Source of the DNA: a virus
Virus record (IMG/VR): IMGVR_UViG_3300008120_004739
Span: 1 to 27,522 of that record
Length of the DNA: 27,522 nucleotides
Direction: 5' to 3' (one strand)
Both the position numbers and the translations under genes were made by a program. A model generated the notes under the pieces. That model saw nothing but the letters and a program-made list of their open reading frames with translations. It made no database searches and was not told the DNA's origin. Below, in pieces: positions 1 to 6,509 of this stretch. Position 1 is the first letter of the stretch; each line of letters opens with the position of its first letter.

Positions 1-2
1 CA

Positions 3-128
3 GCTGCAACACGCTTAACATCAACAACATTTACTTACGCTAATACAGCGATACAATCAGCAGGTGGAAATCTTATTGACATCAGCGGTACACAGGTAGT
101 TGAAGGTACAAGTTTCACAGTAGCTTAA
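3..128 (+). CDS. C-terminal end of a virion/tail-fibre-like protein (5' truncated by window)
   Basis: An open frame enters from the left edge and stops at TAA 126-128, giving about 41 C-terminal residues rich in Thr, Ser, Ala and Gly and ending in SFTVA. This low-complexity beta-type composition is typical of phage fibre or virion surface proteins, but no domain can be recognised in the visible part. A strong terminator follows 15 bases later, so this is the last gene of its transcription unit. The virion assignment is inference from composition and context. Confidence 0.6.
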   Translation, partial: AATRLTSTTFTYANTAIQSAGGNLIDISGTQVVEGTSFTVA

Positions 129-142
129 TCCAAGCTCAACAT

Positions 143-167
143 AAAAGCACCGTAAGGTGCTTTTTTT
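143..167 (+). terminator. Rho-independent terminator
   Basis: A perfect 9-bp stem (AAAAGCACC / GGTGCTTTT) with a GTAA tetraloop runs into a T7 tract. It lies directly after the stop of the partial gene and before the late-type promoter at 187. Confidence 0.9.
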
Positions 168-186
168 GTGACCTAATACTTGGTCA

Positions 187-195
187 ATAAATACT
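187..195 (+). promoter_or_regulatory. T4-type late promoter box ATAAATACT
   Basis: The motif matches the T4 late consensus TATAAATA with the CT extension that recurs in this window. If the final A of the box is at -6, as in T4, transcription starts near 199, three bases before the ATG at 202. Confidence 0.7.
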
Positions 196-201
196 CTTAT
201 A

Positions 202-636
202 ATGATAGATCCAAGAATACATCGCCACCGTGGTTATACTTTAGTTGACGTTACCAAAACAGATATAACCAAGTATACTCCAGAGCTTGAACGCATGAGA
301 AACAAGCAGCGTAACTGGGAAACAGTCATGCAGGTATTGGGATTACGAACACAGATCATGTCTAGCAAACAATTACCTACAGAAACTAAAGAACTTTTAA
401 AATTTGAATTTGGTGATAGCTATACTGGCAAACACCGTGTTTGGACTTTTGAATTTGAAGTTGAATTTGAAAATCTCTATCTACAAGATCGAGATCCTTA
501 TGGTGTGCTTAAAAATGACTTTAGCCATACTCCTGTCATCTTAGGACTAGATGAAACTGCACAACCGCCCATGCCGATATTCTACACAAACGGTCCAAGT
601 AAAAACATATACTTTATAAGTATACCCAACAACTAA
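202..636 (+). CDS. hypothetical phage protein, 144 aa
   Basis: I do not recognise this family with certainty. The protein is soluble, with an N-terminal basic stretch, a central helical part, and a C-terminal half rich in Phe and Glu with alternating hydrophobic residues (about 70-100) that suggests beta strands. There is no signal peptide or membrane segment. The ATG follows the late box at 187-195 with no Shine-Dalgarno, so it heads a transcription unit and is probably read from a nearly leaderless mRNA. Late expression suggests a structural or assembly role, but that is only context. Confidence 0.75.
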   Translation: MIDPRIHRHRGYTLVDVTKTDITKYTPELERMRNKQRNWETVMQVLGLRTQIMSSKQLPTETKELLKFEFGDSYTGKHRVWTFEFEVEFENLYLQDRDPYGVLKNDFSHTPVILGLDETAQPPMPIFYTNGPSKNIYFISIPNN

Positions 637-639
637 ATA
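633..639 (+). promoter_or_regulatory. degenerate late promoter box CTAAATA
   Basis: CTAAATA overlaps the TAA stop of the preceding gene (634-636). The predicted start at about 645 coincides with the ATG of the micro-ORF at 646. Confidence 0.45.
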
Positions 640-645
640 TATTAG

Positions 646-765
646 ATGCTTAAGGCATTCATTAAGGCACATATTAAGGCATACGTCAAGGCTCATAAGA
701 ACAGCATCGCTTACACAGAGGAAGCGAGATGGCCAAACCATCAGAAATTGAAAAACAGAGTCTAG
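646..765 (+). CDS. 39-aa cationic repeat micropeptide
   Basis: A short ORF not resembling any family I know. Four tandem 12-base units (649-696) encode LKAF, IKAH, IKAY and VKAH, a period-4 [LIV]-K-A-[FHY] pattern that would form a Lys-striped amphipathic helix. The remainder (residues 18-39) is polar and basic. It starts 6-7 bases after a TAAATA box, the spacing seen at other gene heads here, and its last 37 bases overlap the start of the coiled-coil/TM gene at 729. A membrane-active role is possible, but so is a non-functional leader ORF. Confidence 0.45.
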   Translation: MLKAFIKAHIKAYVKAHKNSIAYTEEARWPNHQKLKNRV

Positions 766-992
766 AAGCCCACGTTGAGATATGTGCTGTAAGGTACAGC
801 AACTTGGAAACTAAACTACAGAATCTTGAACATCGTATGGATAAACTTGAAGGCTACTTAGTTGGCATCAAGGAAAGTCTAGACGAGAAACTAGAAGGTC
901 GCGGTAAACAAAGCGTCAGCGTCCTAGTCAGCGTATTGGGTGTAATCCTAGCAGGACTTATCGGATTTATCGGACACGCCCTCTTCAAGTAA
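729..992 (+). CDS. coiled-coil single-TM protein, XhlA/holin-accessory-like
   Basis: The 87-aa protein has an N-terminal helical coiled coil (about 5-58, heptad-like spacing through the LETKLQNLEHRMDKLEGYL stretch) and one C-terminal membrane segment (about 62-86, VSVLVSVLGVILAGLIGFIG) ending in K. This layout matches the XhlA-type phage membrane proteins associated with lysis modules. The ATG is preceded by GAGGAAG at a good distance. It follows a cationic micro-ORF and precedes late genes. The lysis role is inferred from architecture only; it could equally be a small membrane anchor. Confidence 0.7.
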   Translation: MAKPSEIEKQSLEAHVEICAVRYSNLETKLQNLEHRMDKLEGYLVGIKESLDEKLEGRGKQSVSVLVSVLGVILAGLIGFIGHALFK

Positions 993-993
993 C

Positions 994-1002
994 ATAAATA
1001 CT
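994..1002 (+). promoter_or_regulatory. late promoter box ATAAATACT
   Basis: A perfect copy of the recurrent motif. With A1000 as -6, transcription begins at 1006, the A of the ATG of the next gene. Confidence 0.7.
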
Positions 1003-1005
1003 TGC

Positions 1006-1215
1006 ATGAAGATTGTAGAACTAACCAACAAACTATTATTGCCTATTACCAATGAAGAAAACGAATTACTTGATCGTTTCGTTGGTGATACCCTTATTCC
1101 AAAAAGCCACCTAGATGAACGTGAACAACTGTTGGCCAACAATCTAACAGTCAAAGATGTCCTAACTCGAACCAATACTGATGGCAAAATCTACTACAAA
1201 AAAATCGTTAGCTGA
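1006..1215 (+). CDS. hypothetical protein, 69 aa
   Basis: A small soluble protein, mostly helical, with a conserved-looking EEN-LLDRF start and a DEREQLLANNLTVKDVL segment in the middle; I do not recognise a named family. There is no Shine-Dalgarno and the ATG lies exactly at the predicted start of the late promoter at 994. The last 35 bases overlap, in another frame, the start of the next gene. Confidence 0.65.
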   Translation: MKIVELTNKLLLPITNEENELLDRFVGDTLIPKSHLDEREQLLANNLTVKDVLTRTNTDGKIYYKKIVS

Positions 1216-1672
1216 ATTTGATGTTGAAAAAATCCGCCGATTTACCCAGTCTGAACTAGCCCGATTAGCCCAAGAAGATTCAGAACTGCCATTCTGCTAT
1301 CAGATAGGTACGGATGTATTAGTCGGTGCTAATCGTGTAGTTAAAATCAATGAACACTGCTGGCGTGTGATGGTAGAAGGTCAGCAGGCATTTGATTTTT
1401 TCAATCGTAAAGACGCTATATTCTACTGTATAGCCCTGTATAAACAACAAACGCAATTGGCTAGGGAAATACGTGACAACGATAGCCTATTAAACAAATT
1501 GGAATTTGAAGCTAGTTTATATCGTTTACGCTATAAAAAAGCGCAGACTAAAGGTGATTCTTGGGGTGAAGAATACTACAGCAATAGATATACAGAAATA
1601 CAGCATCGTATAGAACAAGTTAAAAAAGAAATTAAGAAAAACCTAAACTTGGCTAAATATATTAAAGTCTAA
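1181..1672 (+). CDS. hypothetical protein with C-terminal coiled coil, 163 aa
   Basis: The protein has a mixed N-terminal half (about 30-95, with hydrophobic beta-like stretches such as CYQIGTDVLVG and HCWRVMVEG) and a long charged helical C-terminal half (about 95-160) compatible with a coiled coil. No named family was recognised. The ATG at 1181 lies inside the preceding gene and lacks a clear Shine-Dalgarno, so translation may be coupled. Both genes read through the same A7 tract (1198-1204) in different frames, so a frameshift fusion of the two cannot be fully excluded. Confidence 0.7.
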   Translation: MAKSTTKKSLAEFDVEKIRRFTQSELARLAQEDSELPFCYQIGTDVLVGANRVVKINEHCWRVMVEGQQAFDFFNRKDAIFYCIALYKQQTQLAREIRDNDSLLNKLEFEASLYRLRYKKAQTKGDSWGEEYYSNRYTEIQHRIEQVKKEIKKNLNLAKYIKV

Positions 1673-1675
1673 ATA
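1669..1675 (+). promoter_or_regulatory. degenerate late promoter box CTAAATA
   Basis: CTAAATA overlaps the TAA stop of the previous gene (1670-1672). The predicted start near 1681 leaves a 6-base leader before ATG 1687. AGGA at 1674-1678 may instead serve as a ribosome binding site. Confidence 0.4.
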
Positions 1676-1686
1676 GGAATTTGACC

Positions 1687-2376
1687 ATGAAACTAGCAGA
1701 AATGTCTACGAAATCAACACGTAAGATTAACAAATTAATGGAAAGCCGCTTTGGTTTTGCTATTAATTTCAGTAATCTAACCGTTGAAAAAGCAGAACGT
1801 CTAAGTGAAACTATCTCAGCAAACTTAGACAAGATCCGCCACAGTGTGGACTTACACACAGCAGAAAAGAATCCACGTTATATGGAACTACTCACAGTCC
1901 AAGAAGGATTGAATACTTGGTTAGAAGAAAATCGCCAAACTCTAGTAGAAGGCGAAGTAGGTAATGCTGAAGTATTACTAGCCGCTAAGAACATGGTAGA
2001 TTCAATACAAGATGCTATCGAAAAAGTTGGTAAGATGCAAAACGAACAACTACCAGAATTATTAGACAGCATCCGCGATCAAATTGGTTCAGAACAAGCT
2101 GACGGATTTAAAAACGCAGTAGGCTCTACATTAGATACACTGATGGGTAACTTACAATCAGCACGTGAAGGTGTCGATGGTGGTGTGCGTATCTTAACTG
2201 GTGAACAACTTAATAATCCAATGGCTATGCCAGGCGATCAAGCTGATTTAAGTGGTAGTGATACAGAATTACCTCCAGCACCGGGTAGCGATCTAGATCA
2301 AGACGAAACCGACGGATTTGGTGCTACTGACGCCGCAGTTGGTGGTGCAGAAGAACTTGGCCGCGAACTAAGATAA
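1687..2376 (+). CDS. acidic helical virion-like protein, 229 aa
   Basis: The protein is largely helical (about 1-165) with an acidic, Gly/Asp/Pro-rich disordered C-terminus (about 175-229), an architecture common in phage scaffold, core or internal virion proteins. The N-terminus MKLAEM resembles short N-termini common among T4-like virion genes of marine phages, which is weak evidence. A TTG six bases upstream (1681) would add two residues, but it lies at the predicted transcription start, so ATG 1687 is preferred. The next gene starts two bases after its stop. No enzyme motif is visible; the structural role is inference. Confidence 0.7.
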   Translation: MKLAEMSTKSTRKINKLMESRFGFAINFSNLTVEKAERLSETISANLDKIRHSVDLHTAEKNPRYMELLTVQEGLNTWLEENRQTLVEGEVGNAEVLLAAKNMVDSIQDAIEKVGKMQNEQLPELLDSIRDQIGSEQADGFKNAVGSTLDTLMGNLQSAREGVDGGVRILTGEQLNNPMAMPGDQADLSGSDTELPPAPGSDLDQDETDGFGATDAAVGGAEELGRELR

Positions 2377-2378
2377 TC

Positions 2379-2765
2379 GTGCGCTTAGATGAATTCGTAC
2401 ACAGTCCAAAGAATACTCCAGAGTCTAATTTAACAACAGCTCTGGAGCTTATTCGCCACAGATACAAAGATAAGAAACAACTCCCAAAAATCTCAACACA
2501 GAGTCTAATTAATCTTGTGCTCAATACAGACAAGACCTTTGATTATGACGCACTAGTTTCAGCTAATGAAACAAATCCAGCATTAAAAAATCTTATTAAA
2601 AGCTATAACAAAGATTATATAGAATTACGTCCAGCTGGCGAACTAGATGATACAGATGCTACGACCACAAATACTCCCGCAGGTGATGCTACAACCGCAC
2701 CTGTAGACACTGTCGCAAACATGGCAAAAAAAGCCGCTAAAAAACGCGGCGCACCTGGATTCTAG
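2379..2765 (+). CDS. hypothetical, virion-like protein with Lys-rich tail, 128 aa
   Basis: The protein begins with GTG at 2379, two bases after the previous stop, and is therefore probably translationally coupled to it. Residues 1-85 are helical. Residues 88-115 are a Thr/Asp/Ala linker, and the C-terminus (MAKKAAKKRGAPGF) is strongly basic. Like its upstream partner it starts with a MxLxE-type N-terminus, which hints at a paired structural role. No recognised family. An A7 run at 2725-2731 reads through normally. Confidence 0.65.
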   Translation: MRLDEFVHSPKNTPESNLTTALELIRHRYKDKKQLPKISTQSLINLVLNTDKTFDYDALVSANETNPALKNLIKSYNKDYIELRPAGELDDTDATTTNTPAGDATTAPVDTVANMAKKAAKKRGAPGF

Positions 2766-2767
2766 TA

Positions 2768-2776
2768 GTAAATACT
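2768..2776 (+). promoter_or_regulatory. late promoter box GTAAATACT
   Basis: GTAAATACT differs from the common motif at one base. With A2774 at -6 the transcript would start at 2780, on the ATG at 2779. No Shine-Dalgarno precedes that ATG. Confidence 0.6.
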
Positions 2777-2778
2777 AG

Positions 2779-3624
2779 ATGATTCGTTTATTTCCTGTAG
2801 TAGAGTTTTACATAACCAATGTCTGCAATCTAAGTTGTCGCGGCTGTAACCGTTTTAACGATTTAAATTTCAAAGGACATCAACGCTGGGCTGATCATGC
2901 AGACGCATATGAAGCTTGGAGTAAACGCTTAGATTTACCACGTATTACTATCATAGGTGGCGAACCTACACTTAACCCGGATTTAGAATTGTGGGTCAGT
3001 AATCTACGCAGATTGTGGCCTAATGCTGTTATTATGGTACAGACTAACGGCACATATCAACGAGAAGAACATATGAACTTCTGGGAAAAATATAATGTTG
3101 CTTTTGGAGTGAGCTTACACGATCCCGCTATTGCTGACGAAATTAAAGAAAGATGGAAATATAAAGCAGGATTCATTGAGGCATTTACATTCCATCAAAG
3201 TACAGTAATAAAACAGAACGATCATTATGTTTTACACCGCAGTAATCCAGTAAAAGCATTTGCAGCCTGCGATATGAAACATGATCACACTATGTATCAA
3301 GGTAAATTATATAAGTGTCCTGCTATGAGTAATTTACCAGACTTTGATCAGCAGTTCGATCTACGCTTAGACGATCGTCAACGAGAATTATTGTATAGTT
3401 ATCAACCATTATCAGCTGATTGCAGTGAAGAAGAATTACAACAATTTGCCGCTACAAAAGATCAACATATAGCACAATGTGAGTTTTGCCCACAAGATCT
3501 ACGATGGCATACAGCACTGGGTGAATTTAAAGAAAACCTACCAAAACCAATTTTTGACACTACTCCTATAGACGAATCTCAATTATACAGATATAGAGAA
3601 CATCTTCCGGTTGACAAACAATAA
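2779..3624 (+). CDS. radical SAM protein with SPASM-like C-terminal cysteines
   Basis: The enzyme class is clear from CNLSCRGC (Cys16, 20, 23), the CxxxCxxC motif that binds the SAM-cleaving 4Fe-4S cluster, and from GGEP at residues 60-63. The C-terminal part has further cysteines at 164, 180, 215, 234 and 237 (CEFC), as in SPASM-type auxiliary-cluster enzymes that often modify peptides or proteins. At 281 aa the length is normal. The substrate is unknown; no obvious precursor peptide lies next to it. It immediately precedes the Fe-S assembly cassette, which fits its need for one or more Fe-S clusters. Confidence 0.88.
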   Translation: MIRLFPVVEFYITNVCNLSCRGCNRFNDLNFKGHQRWADHADAYEAWSKRLDLPRITIIGGEPTLNPDLELWVSNLRRLWPNAVIMVQTNGTYQREEHMNFWEKYNVAFGVSLHDPAIADEIKERWKYKAGFIEAFTFHQSTVIKQNDHYVLHRSNPVKAFAACDMKHDHTMYQGKLYKCPAMSNLPDFDQQFDLRLDDRQRELLYSYQPLSADCSEEELQQFAATKDQHIAQCEFCPQDLRWHTALGEFKENLPKPIFDTTPIDESQLYRYREHLPVDKQ

Positions 3625-3639
3625 TAAATACTTTAGTAT
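3611..3639 (+). promoter_or_regulatory. overlapping sigma70-type and late promoters upstream of iscU
   Basis: TTGACA (3611-3616), 17 bases, TAGTAT (3634-3639) forms a near-consensus sigma70 promoter. A late box ATAAATACT occupies 3624-3632 inside the spacer. This suggests the Fe-S cassette can be transcribed both early and late. GGAG at 3654-3657 is the iscU ribosome binding site. Confidence 0.6.
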
Positions 3640-3662
3640 TTTACTATACTATTGGAGTTTAC

Positions 3663-4052
3663 ATGGCTTATTCAGAAAAAGTATTAGACCATTACGAAAA
3701 TCCTCGTAATGTGGGCACCTTGGACAAGAATAGTCCAGATGTAGGAACAGGTATGGTAGGTGCACCAGCCTGCGGTGATGTGATGAAATTACAGATTGAA
3801 GTGCATGAAGGAATCATAACAGATGCCAAATTTAAAACGTATGGTTGTGGCAGTGCTATTGCTAGCTCTAGCCTTGTCACTGAGCTCCTCAAGGGCAAGA
3901 CGCTGGATGAGGCACAGACCATCAAAAACTCACATATCGCAGAAGAACTTGCGTTACCGCCCGTCAAGATACATTGCTCGGTGCTTGCAGAAGATGCAAT
4001 CAAATCAGCTATAGCTGACTACAGAAAAAAGAATGAAACGCAACCCCATTGA
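3663..4052 (+). CDS. iscU: IscU-like iron-sulfur cluster scaffold
   Basis: IscU assembles Fe-S clusters on three cysteines using sulfur from a desulfurase. This 129-aa protein has normal length and all expected features: PACGD (Cys37, Asp39), GCGSAIASS (Cys62) and HCSVLAEDAI (Cys105). It also keeps LPPVK (98-102), the motif recognised by the dedicated Hsp70 HscA in bacteria. No IscS, HscB or ferredoxin gene is seen here, so the protein would have to use host partners. It starts 5-6 bases after GGAG and overlaps the next gene by 20 bases. It is a complete, not degenerate, copy. Confidence 0.95.
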   Translation: MAYSEKVLDHYENPRNVGTLDKNSPDVGTGMVGAPACGDVMKLQIEVHEGIITDAKFKTYGCGSAIASSSLVTELLKGKTLDEAQTIKNSHIAEELALPPVKIHCSVLAEDAIKSAIADYRKKNETQPH

Positions 4053-4203
4053 AAGTCCCTGTATAGGTGTATGCCAATTCATCAGCGGTGAGTGTAGTGC
4101 TTGTTTTCGTACGCAGGATGAAGCGTTTGAATGGTATGAATTAACCGATGAACAAAGACAAACTGTGTGGAATAGGATTATAAAGAAAAATGAAACAGTC
4201 TAA
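4033..4203 (+). CDS. DUF1289 (YdhL-like) predicted Fe-S protein, copy 1
   Basis: The 56-aa protein has the DUF1289 signature: SPCIGVC near the N-terminus, then C-x2-C (CSAC), then FR-x-(8)-W, with four cysteines at 10, 14, 21 and 24 that could bind a metal or cluster. Members of this family (COG3313) are described as predicted Fe-S proteins of unknown role. It overlaps the end of iscU by 20 bases and the second copy by 14 bases, implying coupled translation within one Fe-S operon. The usual CxGCGRT is altered to CSACFRT. Confidence 0.88.
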   Translation: MKRNPIESPCIGVCQFISGECSACFRTQDEAFEWYELTDEQRQTVWNRIIKKNETV

Positions 4204-4366
4204 GGTAGAAAGTCCCTGCATATCAATATGCAGATATGAAAATGAAATCTGTGTAGGTTGTGGAAGGACGGTGGAAGAAGTAACTGAATGGTATAACTTC
4301 ACTGACAAACAAAAACAAAAAATCATTGATAGATTAGAAAAAGAAATTACTGATTGGTTTGAATAA
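4190..4366 (+). CDS. DUF1289 (YdhL-like) predicted Fe-S protein, copy 2
   Basis: The 58-aa paralogue of the preceding gene has ESPCISIC and the canonical CVGCGRT-x-EE-x-W arrangement, with cysteines at 10, 14, 21 and 24. The two proteins share the ESPCI start, cysteine spacing and a W-Y then (D/T)-(E/K)-(Q/K) helix, so they arose by duplication and have diverged. It lies 8 bases before iscA. The role is unknown; placement between iscU and iscA supports involvement in Fe-S metabolism. Confidence 0.88.
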   Translation: MKQSKVESPCISICRYENEICVGCGRTVEEVTEWYNFTDKQKQKIIDRLEKEITDWFE

Positions 4367-4374
4367 CAAAAAAA

Positions 4375-4695
4375 ATGATATCAATTACATCTTCAGCAAG
4401 TAAAAAAATGCAGGAAGCATTAGATCACAGAGGAAAAGGCATCGGTATGCGTATTGGTGTTAGAACAAGTGGCTGTAGTGGGTTTGCTTACGTATTAGAA
4501 TTTGCTGATCGATTATTCGAGGGTGACCTCGAAGTAGAAGACCGCGGTGTTACACTCGTAATCAATAAAAAAGATCTGGTATACTTACAAGGTATGCAGA
4601 TCGACTATACCAAAAAAGGTCTCAACGAAGGATTTGAATTTTCTAATCCCAACGAGAAAGCACGTTGTGGTTGTGGTGAATCATTTACCGTTTGA
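4375..4695 (+). CDS. iscA: IscA-type A-type iron-sulfur carrier
   Basis: A-type carriers receive Fe-S clusters from the scaffold and pass them to apoproteins. The 106-aa length is standard, and the three ligand cysteines are present: SGCSG (Cys34) and CGCGESF (Cys98, Cys100) at the C-terminus. It follows the DUF1289 pair closely (8 bases) and has no strong Shine-Dalgarno, so it probably depends on coupling. The sequence is also compatible with ErpA-like carriers. It is a complete copy. Confidence 0.93.
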   Translation: MISITSSASKKMQEALDHRGKGIGMRIGVRTSGCSGFAYVLEFADRLFEGDLEVEDRGVTLVINKKDLVYLQGMQIDYTKKGLNEGFEFSNPNEKARCGCGESFTV

Positions 4696-4720
4696 CAATC
4701 ATCAGATAAGCATATATACT
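4692..4720 (+). promoter_or_regulatory. sigma70-type promoter, start at the ATG
   Basis: TTGACA (4692-4697), 17 bases, TATACT (4715-4720). The first T lies next to the iscA stop codon. The predicted transcription start is 4727, the A of the next start codon. The overlapping ATATATACT (4712-4720) is a degenerate late box. Confidence 0.7.
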
Positions 4721-4726
4721 TAATAG

Positions 4727-5425
4727 ATGCTTATACAAAAATACAATTATACTCCAATAAACCGTGACACAGTAGAAGGCAAAAGACTTTATACTCTGCC
4801 AGATGGATCACGTGTTCCTAGCGTTACAACAATATTAGATCGTACCAAACCACAAGAAAAACGAGAAGCTCTAGCCAATTGGCGTAAATCAGTAGGTGAA
4901 AAACGTGCTACTGAAATTACAACAGAAGCCGCAGGACGTGGTACACGTATGCACAAATTTTTAGAGGACTATGTGCGTAATAATCGAGTATTAACTGAAC
5001 CAGGTTCAAATCCGTATAGCGTTGAAGCACACAACATGGCTAAGGAAATTATTAATAACGGACTAATAAACGTGCAAGAAGTATGGGGTATCGAAGTGCC
5101 CTTGTATGTTCCGGGGTTGTATGCTGGTACTACAGACGCCTGCGGTTTATATCATGGCCAACCCTCAATTTTAGACTACAAACAGACTAATAAACCCAAG
5201 AAAAAGGAGTGGATTGAAGACTATTTCCTTCAATTATGCGCCTATGCTGCCGCACATAATGAAGTCCACGGCACAGACATTCGTCAGGGCGTTATACTGA
5301 TGGCTGTAGCGCCAAAGCCTAACGAAAAACCTCAGTTTCAGCATTGGGTACTTGAAGGCAATGAGTGGACGATTTGGATGGATCGTTGGTTTGATAGAGT
5401 TGAGCAGTATTATAAATTAGCATAA
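4727..5425 (+). CDS. PD-(D/E)XK-superfamily exonuclease
   Basis: The 232-aa protein carries the restriction-endonuclease-like nuclease core: Glu123 in GIEVP, Asp137 in GTTDACG, Asp150-Tyr-Lys152 in ILDYKQTN, and Gln169 further on. N-terminal RGTRMHKFLE (71-80) is the usual helix preceding the core. This resembles the single-subunit exonucleases found in T4-like cyanophages, related to the RecB/Cas4/MGME1 group, likely acting in DNA recombination, repair or host DNA degradation. It is expressed from its own sigma70-type promoter with no Shine-Dalgarno, so it may be an early leaderless gene. Confidence 0.85.
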   Translation: MLIQKYNYTPINRDTVEGKRLYTLPDGSRVPSVTTILDRTKPQEKREALANWRKSVGEKRATEITTEAAGRGTRMHKFLEDYVRNNRVLTEPGSNPYSVEAHNMAKEIINNGLINVQEVWGIEVPLYVPGLYAGTTDACGLYHGQPSILDYKQTNKPKKKEWIEDYFLQLCAYAAAHNEVHGTDIRQGVILMAVAPKPNEKPQFQHWVLEGNEWTIWMDRWFDRVEQYYKLA

Positions 5426-5430
5426 ATACT
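5422..5430 (+). promoter_or_regulatory. late promoter box ATAAATACT
   Basis: A perfect copy, beginning over the stop codon of the nuclease gene. The predicted leader to ATG 5454 is about 20 bases and includes a TAAGGT ribosome binding site at 5442-5447. Confidence 0.7.
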
Positions 5431-5453
5431 AGATATTGAACTAAGGTAAAATC

Positions 5454-6032
5454 ATGGCTGTAATACAAATTTCAAAAATCCAAGTACGTCGTGGTCTACA
5501 GGAAAATCTACCACAGCTAGCGTCGGGAGAATTAGGTTGGTCGATTGACGAGCGTCGTTTATACATCGGCAACGGTACTTTATCAGAAGGTGCACCTGAA
5601 ATAGGTGTAACTGAAATATTAACTGAATTTTCAGCTGATGAGAATGCCGCAAATATCGCACTGTTACAGTCAAATGTCAGTATACTTCAATCATATGCTA
5701 GCCTTACATCTAATAACGTAGCAAAAACTACTTTGGTATTAGCAAATAATACTGGGTCTGCTACAAACACTGCTCTTACACTCACTGATTCGTTGACTAA
5801 TCTAATTGATTATAGAATCACTCGCGGTATCGAAGCTAGGGTAGGCACCATTAAAGTTACTCAAATAAGTGGTAATGTTGCGGTGTTTGATGATGAATAT
5901 ACAGAAACTGGTTCTACTGGTGTAAACTTATCATTTTTTGCCTACGGCAATAGTGCGGTGTTACAATATACTACAACCAATACCGGTACATCAGCTAATC
6001 TTACATACTATTCACCTAGAACGTTTGCCTAA
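5454..6032 (+). CDS. tail-fibre-like protein with Mtd-type N-terminal motif
   Basis: The N-terminus (about 6-50: IQVRRG, then LPQLASGELGW, DERRLYIGNG) is the short beta motif found at the start of many phage fibre and receptor-binding proteins, including the major tropism determinant type. The remainder is Thr/Ser/Asn-rich beta sequence, and the C-terminal half (about 115-192) repeats beta-strand-like stretches. At 192 aa it is short for a fibre and may be an attachment or fibre-tip component. It is driven by a late promoter, as expected for a virion protein. Confidence 0.78.
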   Translation: MAVIQISKIQVRRGLQENLPQLASGELGWSIDERRLYIGNGTLSEGAPEIGVTEILTEFSADENAANIALLQSNVSILQSYASLTSNNVAKTTLVLANNTGSATNTALTLTDSLTNLIDYRITRGIEARVGTIKVTQISGNVAVFDDEYTETGSTGVNLSFFAYGNSAVLQYTTTNTGTSANLTYYSPRTFA

Positions 6033-6034
6033 TC

Positions 6035-6496
6035 ATGTGGCAGAATTTTTGGAACCTGCGTGTCAATGACAGGCTAGCGCAGTGGAAAGATTTCCGTCAT
6101 GAGCTAGATCGCTTGCCCTTAGAGTCTGCTGTAATAGAACTAAACAACATGTGGAGCACTGCTCCATTTGTCAACTATAATCTAGATCCTAGTGATCCAA
6201 AATCATGGCCAGATCCTTGGACATTGTTAGCCGAAAACTACTGGTGTGACGTTGCTAAAGCACTTGGAATCATGTATACTATATACTTTACTCATCATAG
6301 AAATACCGCAATGGAAATAAGAGTATATTATGATTATAAAGATAAAGAACGCTATTCTGTAGCTTGGTTAGACGATGGAAAATATATTCTTAATTACTGG
6401 CCTTATGAAATAGTAAATACAAAACAAGTAGAAGAAAAGCAATTACAACTGCTGTATCAATATTCAAGCACAGATTTAGCATTAGAGAAATACTAA
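6035..6496 (+). CDS. conserved phage hypothetical protein, 153 aa
   Basis: Trp- and Tyr-rich soluble protein with the segments LPLESAVIELNN-W and DPKSWPDPWTLLAENYWCD, a pattern I recall from conserved unknowns of T4-like marine phages; no function is known to me. It starts two bases after the fibre-like gene and precedes nrdA. No membrane segment or catalytic motif is visible. Confidence 0.75.
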   Translation: MWQNFWNLRVNDRLAQWKDFRHELDRLPLESAVIELNNMWSTAPFVNYNLDPSDPKSWPDPWTLLAENYWCDVAKALGIMYTIYFTHHRNTAMEIRVYYDYKDKERYSVAWLDDGKYILNYWPYEIVNTKQVEEKQLQLLYQYSSTDLALEKY

Positions 6497-6509
6497 AAGA
6501 GGTATCAAA

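Noticed and set aside
1181-1215. Possible frameshift fusion of the 1006 and 1181 genes at the A7 tract
   Set aside because: It would need a +1 shift rather than -1 slippage, and the downstream gene has its own plausible ATG and N-terminus (MAKSTTKK).
5003-5013. GGTTCAAATCC, a tRNA T-loop-like sequence
   Set aside because: It lies inside the PD-(D/E)XK nuclease coding sequence and no acceptor, D-arm or anticodon stem can be built around it.
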